Notes: generated by a model from the sequence alone, not told the origin. A DNA stretch of 64,000 nt from Paenibacillus massiliensis 2301065 = DSM 16942 (GCF_000377505.1 NZ_KB898185.1:620001-684000), one strand, 5' to 3'; shown: positions 54,062 through 62,437, counted from the stretch's first letter. Made by a program: numbers and translations.

Positions 54062-55480
54062 TTATAAAAAGTTAGGTGTATAGTTGGTATTGCCCAGCAT
54101 TTGATTCACAATATACACCAGATCATCATCGTTTATGTTTCCATCCAGAATTTGATCTGCACTATGATTGATTGTATCCGTATCGGCAGCGGCACGTCCA
54201 AAGTAATACCCATCGATCGCAAGATCAACCAGTGTGTATTCGCCAGAATGATTAACGTCCAGAACGTCAGCTAGCTCTACGGTTACCGTATCACTTCCGC
54301 ATGCATCTCCCTCCAGATTCCATTCGGTGGTTGTATTCGCTACACGACAGTACAAGGCACTCACATCGCCCATACCAACGGCTTTTGCTCTGAAGTTCAG
54401 ATTCAAGAAGATCTTTTCTCCAGTAATCCCGTATTGCTCACCTTGACTAGCAACGATGAAGCGGATGTTGCCATTCTCATCCGTTGTCGTGTTGTAGACT
54501 TTAAAGCCCTCAACTTCATCAAATCCCACGTATTCGAACCGTTCTGTGTCATACTTTATTTTGAAATCTTCTGCATAGATCCCACTGACACGATTAAGAG
54601 AAATAGCCGCTATAAATTCATCCCCGACCTTTACAGTATCTTCAGCAATCGTAACATTCAGCGCAGCGGCACCTTCAAGGGTAGCCTGTGGGGTTGCAGA
54701 GACTTCCACGGAGCGGACGGATTCCTTTCCGTTAACTGTAGCAGTTACAACAAAATAGTAAGTTGTCTCATTAGTAAGACCTGGGACAACATAGTTACCA
54801 TAAGTATCCTTTGTCACCGTTACTGTATCTGTGTACTTGCCAGACTCTGTTCCATATCTGATGGTGTAGCTGTCAGCTTCTTGAATCTCATCCCAATTCA
54901 GTGTAACTTGACCGTCTCCAGGGGTAGCTCCAAGATGATCAGGCGTATAAGGATCCAGCAATTCTCCATCCGCATCAATATCTATGGCATCCAGTGAAAA
55001 GTTACCACTTATGCTATTCGTTGTTAGCTTTACTTCATGAACCCCAGGTGGTAGATCTAAAGCTTCAAACACAACAACTTGATACTGATTTTTTCCAATA
55101 CTAGGATTGTAAGTAGATGTTATTCCATCAATCTCTATATTCACATTGTTTACTCGATTATCCCAATGCAAATCAATAATTCGCAACTTGGTTCCAGAGA
55201 ATTTGATTTTTATCGCATTACTTGTTGGTCCAGATAGTTGCGTAAAGTGGCCTGTTCTAGCATAAACCGTATTAGCTTCTGCAGTCTTTATATCTTCCCA
55301 ACTACTACCTTCATACTTAATGAATGGATTCATATCGTCATATCTGGTCCAACCCGGTTCAGCGGAAGTTAACTGATCACCGACCGACGCTGCATACGTA
55401 TTTGAAATCAGAACAAAGCTAGCTGCAAACATGAAAATGCCTAACAACATACTTACCTTTTTCATAAAACTTACCTTCAC
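54062..55480 (-). CDS. Secreted protein with FN3, cohesin and dockerin domains (copy A)
   Basis: A 472-residue exported protein. Signal peptide (about 1-30, cut near TYAAS), a beta-sandwich domain (about 31-175) of the carbohydrate-binding-like type often seen in Paenibacillus surface proteins, a fibronectin type III domain (about 180-265), a cohesin-like domain (about 272-400) and a type-I dockerin (about 405-472). The dockerin has two calcium-loop repeats, DVNHSGEYTLVD and ADQILDGNINDDDL. Two cysteines in the cohesin (LYCRVAN, EGDACGSD) are conserved in copy B and may form a disulfide. Having both partners in one chain suggests head-to-tail assembly. GTG start at 55480, 7 nt after AGGAGG. 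Confidence 0.88.
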   Translation of the reverse strand: MKVSFMKKVSMLLGIFMFAASFVLISNTYAASVGDQLTSAEPGWTRYDDMNPFIKYEGSSWEDIKTAEANTVYARTGHFTQLSGPTSNAIKIKFSGTKLRIIDLHWDNRVNNVNIEIDGITSTYNPSIGKNQYQVVVFEALDLPPGVHEVKLTTNSISGNFSLDAIDIDADGELLDPYTPDHLGATPGDGQVTLNWDEIQEADSYTIRYGTESGKYTDTVTVTKDTYGNYVVPGLTNETTYYFVVTATVNGKESVRSVEVSATPQATLEGAAALNVTIAEDTVKVGDEFIAAISLNRVSGIYAEDFKIKYDTERFEYVGFDEVEGFKVYNTTTDENGNIRFIVASQGEQYGITGEKIFLNLNFRAKAVGMGDVSALYCRVANTTTEWNLEGDACGSDTVTVELADVLDVNHSGEYTLVDLAIDGYYFGRAAADTDTINHSADQILDGNINDDDLVYIVNQMLGNTNYTPNFL

Positions 55481-55538
55481 AAAAGTTCCTCCTACTAGGG
55501 TTAATTGATCCGTTACTAACGTAAATGAATTGCTTGAG

Positions 55539-55581
55539 ATTGTCTAAACATTAACTTGCTGATCTATAAATATATACTATA
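55539..55581 (-). promoter_or_regulatory. Conserved upstream element of copy A
   Basis: A 43-bp block, closely matched at 63879-63921 before copy B. It contains TGTCTAAACA (55541-55550), nearly a palindrome, then CTTGCTGATCTATAAAT and TATACTATA. Read toward the gene it has -10-like TATAGT and the TGTTTAGACA box about 60 nt before the start. It is probably promoter plus operator. The rest of 55481-55754 shows only AT-rich DNA. Confidence 0.65.
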
Positions 55582-55754
55582 ATTTTGAATATTTATTTTT
55601 TATTGGATGTTATATAGATAGCAAAACCCTGACGTTCACACTGTACGGTTTTGTAACAACTTTAGTATGTCATATATATTTGACATATCTTTAATAAAGA
55701 TATACCTAAGAGCTAACTTTCTTGTCATTTATATATGACATAATAGGAGGGTTT

Positions 55755-55946
55755 ATGAATAAAATCAGTGAATTCAGAAAGAAATTAGGCTTGTCTCAGC
55801 TTGCTCTCTCTCAGAAGGTTGGCGTTGCTAGACAAACTATTAATCTAATTGAAAATGACAAATACAATCCTTCACTGGATTTATGTATTAAAATAGCTAA
55901 AGCCCTAAACACTGATTTGAACACACTTTTCTGGGAGGAAAATTAA
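55755..55946 (+). CDS. Small XRE-family helix-turn-helix regulator
   Basis: A 63-residue Cro/C1-type DNA-binding protein consisting only of the helix-turn-helix (RKKLGLSQLALSQKVGVARQTINLIENDKYNPSL). Such single-domain regulators usually pair with a small membrane protein, as here. ATG at 55755 follows AGGAGGG; a longer frame from 55722 has no site. Its stop overlaps the next start (TAATG). Confidence 0.9.
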   Translation: MNKISEFRKKLGLSQLALSQKVGVARQTINLIENDKYNPSLDLCIKIAKALNTDLNTLFWEEN

Positions 55947-56456
55947 TGGAAGCGAATCATTTTGAGAAAAAATGATAAAGCATTTTATTGGTTATGTGGA
56001 AGATAGAGATGAGTACCAACTTGAAGCGATCAACCGTATTTTAGCTGATGCCTGTCTGTATGCCTTTTATCTGACAACTATTCTAATGCTTATAAATTTG
56101 ATTATAGATACTGCACATCACACATTTAGCTTCGGGACGATGTCATTATTCATTGTGCAACAATTTATATCTTACTTCACTGTATATAAACTCAAAAAAA
56201 CAGGGATAGCTGAAACTGAGTATGATCTTGAAAAGGACTACAATAATAAAATACATGTCTTTAAGGTAAAATGTATTATATATGGTATTAAATGGATTTT
56301 TAGCATGTGATAGAATTTCTGTTTCCTACTATAGCTAATCGGACGATCACAATTAATTGGTTCTCGATGGTTGTTTGGATTATTGCCGATACAGCCTTTG
56401 GATTGTGGGTGTATTTTCAACAGAAGAAAAATATCAAACTGTTCAAAGATAGCTAG
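55946..56456 (+). pseudogene. Small membrane protein (DUF3278/DUF6773-like) split over three frames
   Basis: The gene coupled to the XRE regulator reads in three successive frames. ATG 55946 (with GGAGG upstream) gives nine residues to a TGA at 55973; ATG 55972 then gives MIKHFIGYVEDRDEYQLEA and two or three TM helices to a TGA at 56308; GTG 56307 continues VIEFLFPTIANRT with a further TM helix to TAG at 56454. Joined, these make one protein of about 170 residues, the size expected of the membrane partner of such XRE modules. The first break lies at an A6 run. Either the gene is decayed, the sequence has two indels, or coupled restarts are used. Confidence 0.68.
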
Positions 56457-56607
56457 ATTTCAGCTCTACATAACAATTCAATATAGATAAGCTTGTGTAG
56501 GTGTGGAGGCAGTTCACCTCGAGCATGGCTATTCTTGACGGACTCAATTATCATATAATAGTGTGTATTGTCTCTGATATATAATTATAGGTGCTCACAT
56601 AAAGGCA

Positions 56608-56640
56608 AAAAAAGCTCTTCTAGCATAGCCAGTAGAGCTT
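56608..56640 (-). terminator. Terminator of the UbiD gene
   Basis: AAGCTCT (56612-56618) pairs with AGAGCTT (56634-56640). The minus strand continues in a T run (plus-strand A run 56607-56613). It lies about 50 bp past the UbiD stop. Confidence 0.7.
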
Positions 56641-56688
56641 TTCATGTGTTAGTTATAATAGATACTTATCTGTAGCAAGCATACAATA

Positions 56689-58521
56689 CTATTTCAATAC
56701 GCCGCTTAGGCTACCACCTTTAGCAAATAACGGATCAATTCGCTTCTCGACAGCTGGCTCCAAAATCAGTGGAGGGGCATGATGTGGCTTCGTTCTGGCA
56801 TCAATAATGAGATTGTCGCAGCCCCAATGCTTAAAGGTACTGTCAGCATTCACTCCATAAATATCATGAGAAGGATTACTCCGAGTGAAGGTCGTCCACA
56901 GGAAATTATCAAGCTTCTCACTGACAAAAGAGCTACTGTCACATAGAACGATTAGCGGACAGCTGGACAAATTACCACGCATATTAATGGCATTCGTCAG
57001 TTCATCCAGCTGCTGCTCTGCATCTGCATACGTATTGAACGCCGGCCCTTCGATCGCCACCATACCCGGAAGGATGAGCCGTGGATTGACGTAATTCCTT
57101 AGCTCCTTCAGCTGTTCTGGAACCTCTGTACACAAGTCACGCTTCTTGTCGCCACAAGCTGCAAATATGACTTTACTTCCCTGATTCAGTCCATTACCCG
57201 AATAATCTAATGTATCAATAGTTGTGTTGGTCTGAAAATGAATATCTCGCTTCAGATCAATGCGCTCCAGCACATAAGATAAGAACTGAGATATGTTATG
57301 AGTGCTGAGCGGCTGCTCTTCCTCTGCTGCAATGAATAAATATTTGGCAAGACTCAGTTGGTTGGTACCCAGAATTCGGTTAGCGATGGTGAGCAGTTCA
57401 GCCGGTTGCTTTACCTTCGTGTACGGAGTATAGCGTTCATAGCCAACTGCAAGCAGCAGTGGGTGTACCCCCGCAGCATCAACAGCATGTACCTCTTTTA
57501 CCCCTGGAATCTCCTGCCTGATGGCCCCGCCTGTCAGCTCATGAATGAGTGCTCCGAACGTGGTGTCTTCCTGCGGTGGCCGGCCAACGACGGTGAAGGG
57601 CCAGATGGCATTCTGTTTAGCATAGACTTTGCGGATGCGCATCATAGGAAATGGATGAGTTAAGCTATAATAGCCCAGATGATCACCAAAAGGTCCCTCA
57701 GGCTTTGTTTCGCTAGGATGAATTTCTCCAGTAATCACAAAGTCCGCATCCCGGCTTATACAGTAGCCGGCCTCATCATATCCATACCTGAACCTTTTTC
57801 CAGCTAACAGTCCAGCAAACAGCATCTCGCTTAATCCCTCTGGTAGCGGCATCACAGCTGATACAGTATGTGCGGGTGGTCCGCCGACGAAGATGCTTAC
57901 TTTAAGCGGCTCCCCTTTACGATTGGCCTTATGCTGATGAACTCCGATGCCCCGGTGAATTTGATAATGCAGACCGAGCTCCTTGTTCGTTTCAAATTCA
58001 TTGCCTGTGAGCTGTACACGGTACATCCCAAGGTTAGCTTGCATGATTCCTTGCTTGTCAGGGTCCTCACTATATACTTGCGGCAACGTAATGAAAGCCC
58101 CACCATCCATTGGCCAATGCTTAATCAACGGAAGGTCGGTTATTTGGATTTCTTTGAAGCCTGATAGGACATTTCCTTGCTTGAGTGGTAGAGCTTTAAT
58201 GGCCGACGTAGCATCGGAAATATGCCGAAACGGGGTCTTTAAAGCCTTCATCGGATCATTGCGCAAGGCAATGATATTCTGTGTTGATTCCCAGGTATCC
58301 CTAAAAATAAATTTGCCCCGCTCCATTGTGCCGAACAGGTTAGATACCGCCTTATAACGCGATCCCTTGATATTCTCGAATAAAAGGGCGGGACCTCCCG
58401 CTTCAAACACTCGCAGGTGAATGGCCGACATTTCAAGCAGTGGGTCTACTTCTTCTCGTATGCGAATGAGATGCCCATTTTGTTCCAAGTCCTTTATGCA
58501 TGCCTCTAGTGATGTATAGAT
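56689..58521 (-). CDS. UbiD-family prenylated-FMN decarboxylase with apparent AUC start
   Basis: A reversible aromatic or alpha,beta-unsaturated acid decarboxylase using prenylated FMN. The 610 residues are full length for the family. The active-site segment KPEGPFGDHLGYYS holds the expected acidic residues, and IHRGIGVHQHKANRKGEPL is the cofactor-site region. The N-terminal YTSLEACIKDLEQNGHLIRI is family-typical, but lies upstream of the first usual start (TTG at 58488, which has a badly spaced site). AAGGAG ends 9 nt before an ATC codon at 58521-58519, just where family members have Met, so I place the start there. The cofactor maker UbiX is not in the window. An HxlR gene is divergent. Confidence 0.8.
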   Translation of the reverse strand: MYTSLEACIKDLEQNGHLIRIREEVDPLLEMSAIHLRVFEAGGPALLFENIKGSRYKAVSNLFGTMERGKFIFRDTWESTQNIIALRNDPMKALKTPFRHISDATSAIKALPLKQGNVLSGFKEIQITDLPLIKHWPMDGGAFITLPQVYSEDPDKQGIMQANLGMYRVQLTGNEFETNKELGLHYQIHRGIGVHQHKANRKGEPLKVSIFVGGPPAHTVSAVMPLPEGLSEMLFAGLLAGKRFRYGYDEAGYCISRDADFVITGEIHPSETKPEGPFGDHLGYYSLTHPFPMMRIRKVYAKQNAIWPFTVVGRPPQEDTTFGALIHELTGGAIRQEIPGVKEVHAVDAAGVHPLLLAVGYERYTPYTKVKQPAELLTIANRILGTNQLSLAKYLFIAAEEEQPLSTHNISQFLSYVLERIDLKRDIHFQTNTTIDTLDYSGNGLNQGSKVIFAACGDKKRDLCTEVPEQLKELRNYVNPRLILPGMVAIEGPAFNTYADAEQQLDELTNAINMRGNLSSCPLIVLCDSSSFVSEKLDNFLWTTFTRSNPSHDIYGVNADSTFKHWGCDNLIIDARTKPHHAPPLILEPAVEKRIDPLFAKGGSLSGVLK

Positions 58522-58894
58522 TGTAAGACACTCCTTTCATGAGCTACCCCTATATGCCATTAGCAATTCTATTGCAGGAAAATAAACATTTTATTTTACC
58601 CTTCCTCTATAGTACTTATATGTGAATAATATCTCAACCTAGTCACTACTTACATAACCCATGTTCTCGCCTAGAAGAGGCTCTCATTAGACATGGAAGA
58701 AGTTCTTTTAGGTCAAGAGAGGCAGTCATCTCCCGCAATGTGATGAATTGAGTCCAATGAGAATGGTACAGTACAAAGCTATCCGATGGCAAATGATGAT
58801 TATGAAATGGTATACTTACATGAAAAAAGTAGCTTATGTCATGAATCTTATTCAAGATTACAGATAATCAACATTCATGGAGGGAGGTAGAGAC
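58522..58894. other. Divergent intergenic region, no gene seen
   Basis: About 370 bp between the UbiD gene and the HxlR regulator. It must hold both promoters; I see AT-rich stretches but no clear operator, RNA gene or coding frame with a ribosome binding site. Confidence 0.5.
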
Positions 58895-59215
58895 TTGGAG
58901 TCTATCAGCATTAATGATCGTTGTCCTGTAGAGTTTGCTGTGAGTCTGATCGGCGGAAAATGGAAGCTTTTAATATTATATCGGCTAATGACGCATTCAA
59001 CCATTCGCTTCAATGAGCTGCAAAAGATGCTTGCGCCCATAACCCATCGAACATTAACACGACAGTTAAGAGAGCTAGAGGAATCGGGCCTGCTTAACCG
59101 CGTTACTTATCCTGTAGTGCCACCCAAGGTCGAATATTCACTTTCCGATAAAGGCAAAAGTCTTGCTACAATACTTACACATTTAGAGGACTGGGGATTA
59201 CATCATATGAATTAA
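58895..59215 (+). CDS. HxlR-family winged-helix regulator
   Basis: A 106-residue regulator of the HxlR/YodB group: CPVEFAVSLIGGKWKLLILYRL at the N-terminus with the hallmark cysteine, then FNELQKMLAPITHRTLTRQLRELEESGL and a wing (VEYSLSDKG). Homologues respond to aldehydes, quinones or electrophiles through that cysteine. I prefer TTG at 58895, 6 nt after GGAGGT, to the ATG at 58877, which lies inside the ribosome binding site. It is divergent from UbiD and followed by an NmrA-type gene, both plausible targets. Confidence 0.9.
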   Translation: MESISINDRCPVEFAVSLIGGKWKLLILYRLMTHSTIRFNELQKMLAPITHRTLTRQLRELEESGLLNRVTYPVVPPKVEYSLSDKGKSLATILTHLEDWGLHHMN

Positions 59216-59282
59216 GTAGGATTAATCCCTCTAACATCCTGTACGGAGGCTCCTACTCTCCATGCCCAGAGCTTTACTCCCG

Positions 59283-59315
59283 GCTAAGTCCAAGATGAAT
59301 TTATCTTGACTTAGC
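59283..59315 (+). terminator. Hairpin after the HxlR gene
   Basis: GCTAAGTCCAAGAT (59283-59296) pairs with ATCTTGACTTAGC (59303-59315) with a one-base bulge, followed by TTATT. The rest of the 316-bp gap to the NmrA gene shows nothing recognisable. Confidence 0.65.
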
Positions 59316-59531
59316 TTATTCGTCATTGTGTAGATTCCGCAGTTCCTCCCTTGTCTAAAGCCACTTTATCATCTCTCCCCTGCCCCGTAGTATCCCCGAG
59401 GATACTTCATATCAAGAATGTGCGTACTTACATTGCAGAGTCCAGGATGTTAATCTATGACCACAAGTTGAGTACCTTTTCGTATTCAATCAGTATCCAA
59501 AACTCTTAATGGAAAGGTAGTGTTCATAATC

Positions 59532-60413
59532 ATGAATAATACGGAGCAATATTTAGTATATGGGGCATCGGGTACACAAGGAGGGGCTGTTGCCAAATTA
59601 CTCATTCAAGCGGGTCATACCGTGCGGACCATAACTCGTAACGAAGAGACTGCAAGGGCATTGGCCGACCAAGGAATCCAAGCTTGTATTGGAGATCTGG
59701 CTGATGCCGAGCTGCTTCATCAAGCACATGAAGGTGTCGACCGCGTGTTCTTGAACCTCCCTGTTGAATTCAACCAGGACAAATTAAGACAGTATACCAA
59801 AAATGCTATCGACGCAGCCCTGCGGGCAAACGTGAAATTGTTCGTTGTCAACACGAGTATTTATGTCCCTGACGTCGTCACCGAAGCAGCAGGACTTGAA
59901 ATTAAACGCGAGATCATTGCTGAAGTACAACAGAGCGGCCTGCCCTTTATTATTGTAGAACCGATTATTTACATGGAGAACTTCTTGATTCCAGGAACAC
60001 TGAACAGTGGGGTACTATCGTATCCTGTACCTGCAGATAGACCGATCTCGTGGATCAGCATTGATGATGCGGCCCAGTATCATTACTATGCTCTACAGCA
60101 CCCTGAGCTTGCAGGAAGTACGATTCCGGCACCAGGGCCAGAGGCTCTCACGGGTTCACAGTTAGCTGAAGCATTCAGTGATGCCTTGGGTGAGAATGTA
60201 AGCTTCGTTCCCTTGCCTTTTGACAGCTTCGAAGCGGGCATTCGTCCATTTCTAGGGGAAGAGACAGCAAGCGGTCTGAAGGGAGTGTACCAGTGGATTT
60301 ATGATCATACCGATCATCTTCCATTGTATCAAGAGGTTGATGAGCGCCTTAAAGCCAGCCTTCAGTTAACTACACTGACAGAGTGGATTCGTCAGACGAT
60401 GATTAAAGCATAA
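59532..60413 (+). CDS. NmrA-family NAD(P)-binding oxidoreductase or redox sensor
   Basis: A Rossmann protein of the atypical SDR/NmrA group, 293 residues. The cofactor loop is YGASGTQGGAVAKLL at the N-terminus; the classical Tyr-Lys pair is replaced by family-typical segments (VNTSIYVPDVV, IIVEPIIYMENFL). Relatives reduce quinones or act as redox sensors. The ATG at 59532 is used, although a GTG at 59520 is also possible; the only site, GGAAAGG, is far from the first and too close to the second. Beside an HxlR regulator it may belong to a quinone or electrophile response. Confidence 0.85.
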   Translation: MNNTEQYLVYGASGTQGGAVAKLLIQAGHTVRTITRNEETARALADQGIQACIGDLADAELLHQAHEGVDRVFLNLPVEFNQDKLRQYTKNAIDAALRANVKLFVVNTSIYVPDVVTEAAGLEIKREIIAEVQQSGLPFIIVEPIIYMENFLIPGTLNSGVLSYPVPADRPISWISIDDAAQYHYYALQHPELAGSTIPAPGPEALTGSQLAEAFSDALGENVSFVPLPFDSFEAGIRPFLGEETASGLKGVYQWIYDHTDHLPLYQEVDERLKASLQLTTLTEWIRQTMIKA

Positions 60414-60445
60414 TACTTGAGTTATCAGCTATAAAATGAAGCAAA

Positions 60446-60487
60446 ACAAGTAAGAAAAGATAGATTGCTATCTTTTCTTACTTGTTT
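60446..60487. terminator. Strong bidirectional terminator
   Basis: A perfect 18-bp stem (60446-60463 with 60468-60485) with an ATTG loop, followed by TTTTTT on the plus strand. It lies between the convergent NmrA and amidohydrolase genes. Confidence 0.9.
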
Positions 60488-60508
60488 TTTTGCACAATCA
60501 CACTAGCA

Positions 60509-60542
60509 CCTTGACCAGATCACACAACAGAATAGAGCCGCT
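60509..60542. repeat. Dispersed 34-bp repeat, copy 2
   Basis: CCTTGACCAGATCA (60509-60522) and AGAGCCGCT (60534-60542) with the same spacing as copy 1 at 9353-9386. Here there is no large inverted repeat beside it. Confidence 0.6.
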
Positions 60543-60583
60543 GCATGTGAAATGATTTTTCCACCACTGCTAAGCTGCCAGCT

Positions 60584-61339
60584 TCACTTTATATACCAGT
60601 TCATTGCATTTTTATATAGAACCTGTTCCGTCTGTTCTTCACCGAGCGTATTATAAATCAGTTCAATATCAGAAGGATGATAAGGCCTCTTTGCTCTCGT
60701 GGATGGTAAATCCGTGCCAAACATAAGGGCCTCAGGATTCACCGAGCAAATGGAACGGATCGCCTCTGCTACATCAAGCTCAACCCTGCCAAAGCCGGTT
60801 GCTTTAACTCTTACTCCTTTATCGACCAAGGATAGCAGATGATGAAATCCTTCCTTTGATAGACCCAAATGGTCTACCGAGACGGCTGGAAGATGCTCTA
60901 ATACAGATGCGATGTCCGGTAAGGAAGTAGAGTCAATGTATAATTCCGCGTGCCATCCTGCTACCTCATAGACTCTTCTTGCAAAGTAGTCCAAACGAGA
61001 GATATCCTCTGAACCTCCGCGCCTGACATTGAACCGAATGGCTCTTACACCATGCCCATGAAGCCTTATAATTTCTTCGTCCGACGTGTCGTATCGTAAT
61101 TGAGTTACACCAACAAAATGTTCTCCGAGCTTTTGCAATGAATCGATCAAATAAGTCTGATCAAAGCCTTGAAATGAACCAGATACGACAGCACCCCCTA
61201 TAATATCTACATCTTGGACTTGATCTAAATAGTCTGTGCAAGTGAACGCATCAGGTAAAAAACCTTGATTCTCAATGAGTGGAAAACGTGGGTCAATAAT
61301 GTGTAAATGAGCATCAAGTATGGTTCGTATTGGGACCAT
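60584..61339 (-). CDS. Amidohydrolase-2 family metal-dependent hydrolase
   Basis: A TIM-barrel hydrolase or decarboxylase of the COG3618-like group, about 251 residues. Metal ligands are the HxH in LDAHLHIIDP near the N-terminus, histidines in WHAELYID and VSVDHLG, and the aspartate in MFGTDLPS. Relatives open lactones or decarboxylate aromatic acids. The start is uncertain: ATG at 61339 fits the family and lies 54 nt from a TGTCTAAACA box, a spacing like that of the cohesin genes. A TTG at 61378 is also open. Neither has a ribosome binding site. Confidence 0.8.
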   Translation of the reverse strand: MVPIRTILDAHLHIIDPRFPLIENQGFLPDAFTCTDYLDQVQDVDIIGGAVVSGSFQGFDQTYLIDSLQKLGEHFVGVTQLRYDTSDEEIIRLHGHGVRAIRFNVRRGGSEDISRLDYFARRVYEVAGWHAELYIDSTSLPDIASVLEHLPAVSVDHLGLSKEGFHHLLSLVDKGVRVKATGFGRVELDVAEAIRSICSVNPEALMFGTDLPSTRAKRPYHPSDIELIYNTLGEEQTEQVLYKNAMNWYIK

Positions 61340-61391
61340 ACATTTGCATAAATGGTATCCAAAATAAATTTTATTCAATATATTACATTTA

Positions 61392-61404
61392 ATGTTTAGA
61401 CAAA
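61392..61404. promoter_or_regulatory. Third TGTYTARACA box
   Basis: TGTTTAGACA at 61393-61402 is the reverse complement of the boxes before the two cohesin-dockerin genes; including flanks, AATGTTTAGACAA is shared with the box of copy A. It lies between the amidohydrolase and cse60 genes. Confidence 0.45.
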
Positions 61405-61479
61405 AACTTTTATTATGCTATGCTTCAGGGATACCTATAAAGGTTCCTTAACAACACTACATTATAGGAGGTGAATGCT

Positions 61480-61665
61480 GTGATCCAGGTTAAAGAATTT
61501 ATAAGCACTGATATTTCTTATGCCGAAAAAGAAGCTAATATTTTCCTAGCTGATCTTCATGAGGAACAATTTATAAAGGTGCTATACGATACTCACACTG
61601 TACTGGATGTCCAAGGCTGTAAACATAACAGATCAGCCATTTTAGTAGTCTACAAAAAAATCTGA
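61480..61665 (+). CDS. Cse60-like sporulation protein
   Basis: A 61-residue protein (N-terminus MIQVKEFISTDISYAEKEAN) that resembles the sporulation protein Cse60 family in its opening QVKEF, length and closing hydrophobic strand (SAILVVYKK). Cse60 in B. subtilis is made in the forespore or mother cell under sigma-E; its role is unclear. The GTG at 61480, 7 nt behind AGGAGGT, is the likely start, the GTG at 61471 overlapping that site. It supports a spore-forming host. Confidence 0.75.
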   Translation: MIQVKEFISTDISYAEKEANIFLADLHEEQFIKVLYDTHTVLDVQGCKHNRSAILVVYKKI

Positions 61666-61830
61666 TGGTTTGACGGTGAGTATAGCAATCGAATAAGAAG
61701 TGAATGATCACATTTCGTCAGTGAGGCGAAGTGTCTTAGTTGTATGTCCTCTTATAGGAATACTATTAAGGAGGGGATCACGAGATCTAACTTAGTTTCT
61801 CTATAACAAAAGAAATACGGAGGGTTTAAC

Positions 61831-61890
61831 ATGAGCTATTTATCCAATCCACTTATCTTTCAGGGGGAGCATATCTATTATGAACCATAG
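61831..61890 (+). CDS. Putative 19-residue ORF overlapping the Gre-like gene
   Basis: MSYLSNPLIFQGEHIYYEP starts 7 nt after GGAGGG and ends inside the first codons of the Gre-like gene, in another frame. The excellent ribosome binding site and overlap suggest a leader peptide or a translationally coupled small protein. Expression is unproven. Confidence 0.5.
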   Translation: MSYLSNPLIFQGEHIYYEP

Positions 61891-62326
61891 TTTGTTGCTG
61901 GAAGGTTCAAGAGTACAACTCATTGACCAATTAGTGTATCTGGACGAAGGTTTGTCTACCTTTATGGATGAGTACTTCCCAACTCCCAATAGACAACGAA
62001 AGTTAGTGGAGAATACACTAACAAAATATACGTCCATTATTGAAGGCATTGTTCAGAACTTTACGGATCGTAATTTGAATACATTCGTATTGATTGGAAG
62101 CAAAGTCACTATACAATATCTGGATGATGGTACAAGTGAGTCCTTTGTCCTTGTCTTTCCTTCCCTTGCAGATCCGGACAAAAATCTCATATCCTTTCTT
62201 TCTCCTATAGGCTTACATTTGCTGATGGCACAAAAAAATGAAATGTATGAGCTGGAAATTCCTTCGGGAACTGTACCCGTTCAGGTAGAGAATATTCAAT
62301 ATTACAACCATGGAAGCCTGGAGTAA
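61880..62326 (+). CDS. GreA/GreB C-terminal-domain protein (Rnk-like)
   Basis: A 148-residue protein. Residues about 1-65 are helical, in the place where Gre factors have a coiled coil. About 68-140 form the Gre C-terminal FKBP-like domain (VLIGSKVTIQYLDDG, SFLSPIGLHLLMAQKN, VENIQYY). Such proteins bind RNA polymerase near the secondary channel. The N-terminal acidic tip needed for transcript cleavage is not obvious, so it may compete with Gre rather than act like it. The ATG has GGGGGAG 11 nt upstream and overlaps the small ORF by 11 bp. Confidence 0.78.
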   Translation: MNHSLLLEGSRVQLIDQLVYLDEGLSTFMDEYFPTPNRQRKLVENTLTKYTSIIEGIVQNFTDRNLNTFVLIGSKVTIQYLDDGTSESFVLVFPSLADPDKNLISFLSPIGLHLLMAQKNEMYELEIPSGTVPVQVENIQYYNHGSLE

Positions 62327-62345
62327 TGTGATCGCTCAAAAAGAA

Positions 62346-62369
62346 CCTCTCGTCCAAATGGACGAGGGG
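62346..62369 (+). terminator. Hairpin after the Gre-like gene
   Basis: CCTCTCGTCC (62346-62355) pairs with GGACGAGGGG (62360-62369), one wobble, AAAT loop. No long T-run follows, so termination is less certain. Confidence 0.55.
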
Positions 62370-62405
62370 TGTTCCCCATCGGTTGGGCCTAATTGTAAAA
62401 GGAAC

Positions 62406-62437
62406 AAAAAACTCTGCCCACGTTAGCCGGCAGAGTT
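62406..62437 (-). terminator. Terminator of cohesin-dockerin gene B
   Basis: AACTCTGCC (62410-62418) pairs perfectly with GGCAGAGTT (62429-62437), with six T residues following on the minus strand. It is near-identical in design to that of copy A. Confidence 0.85.

Noticed and set aside
54434..54997. A 187-residue plus-strand frame opposite cohesin-dockerin copy A
   Set aside because: It overlaps the FN3-cohesin coding region, has no ribosome binding site and no equivalent of similar length in copy B.
55541..55550. Spo0A box reading of TGTCTAAACA
   Set aside because: It has one mismatch to the TGTCGAA core and the near-palindromic symmetry and repeated use fit a dimeric repressor better.
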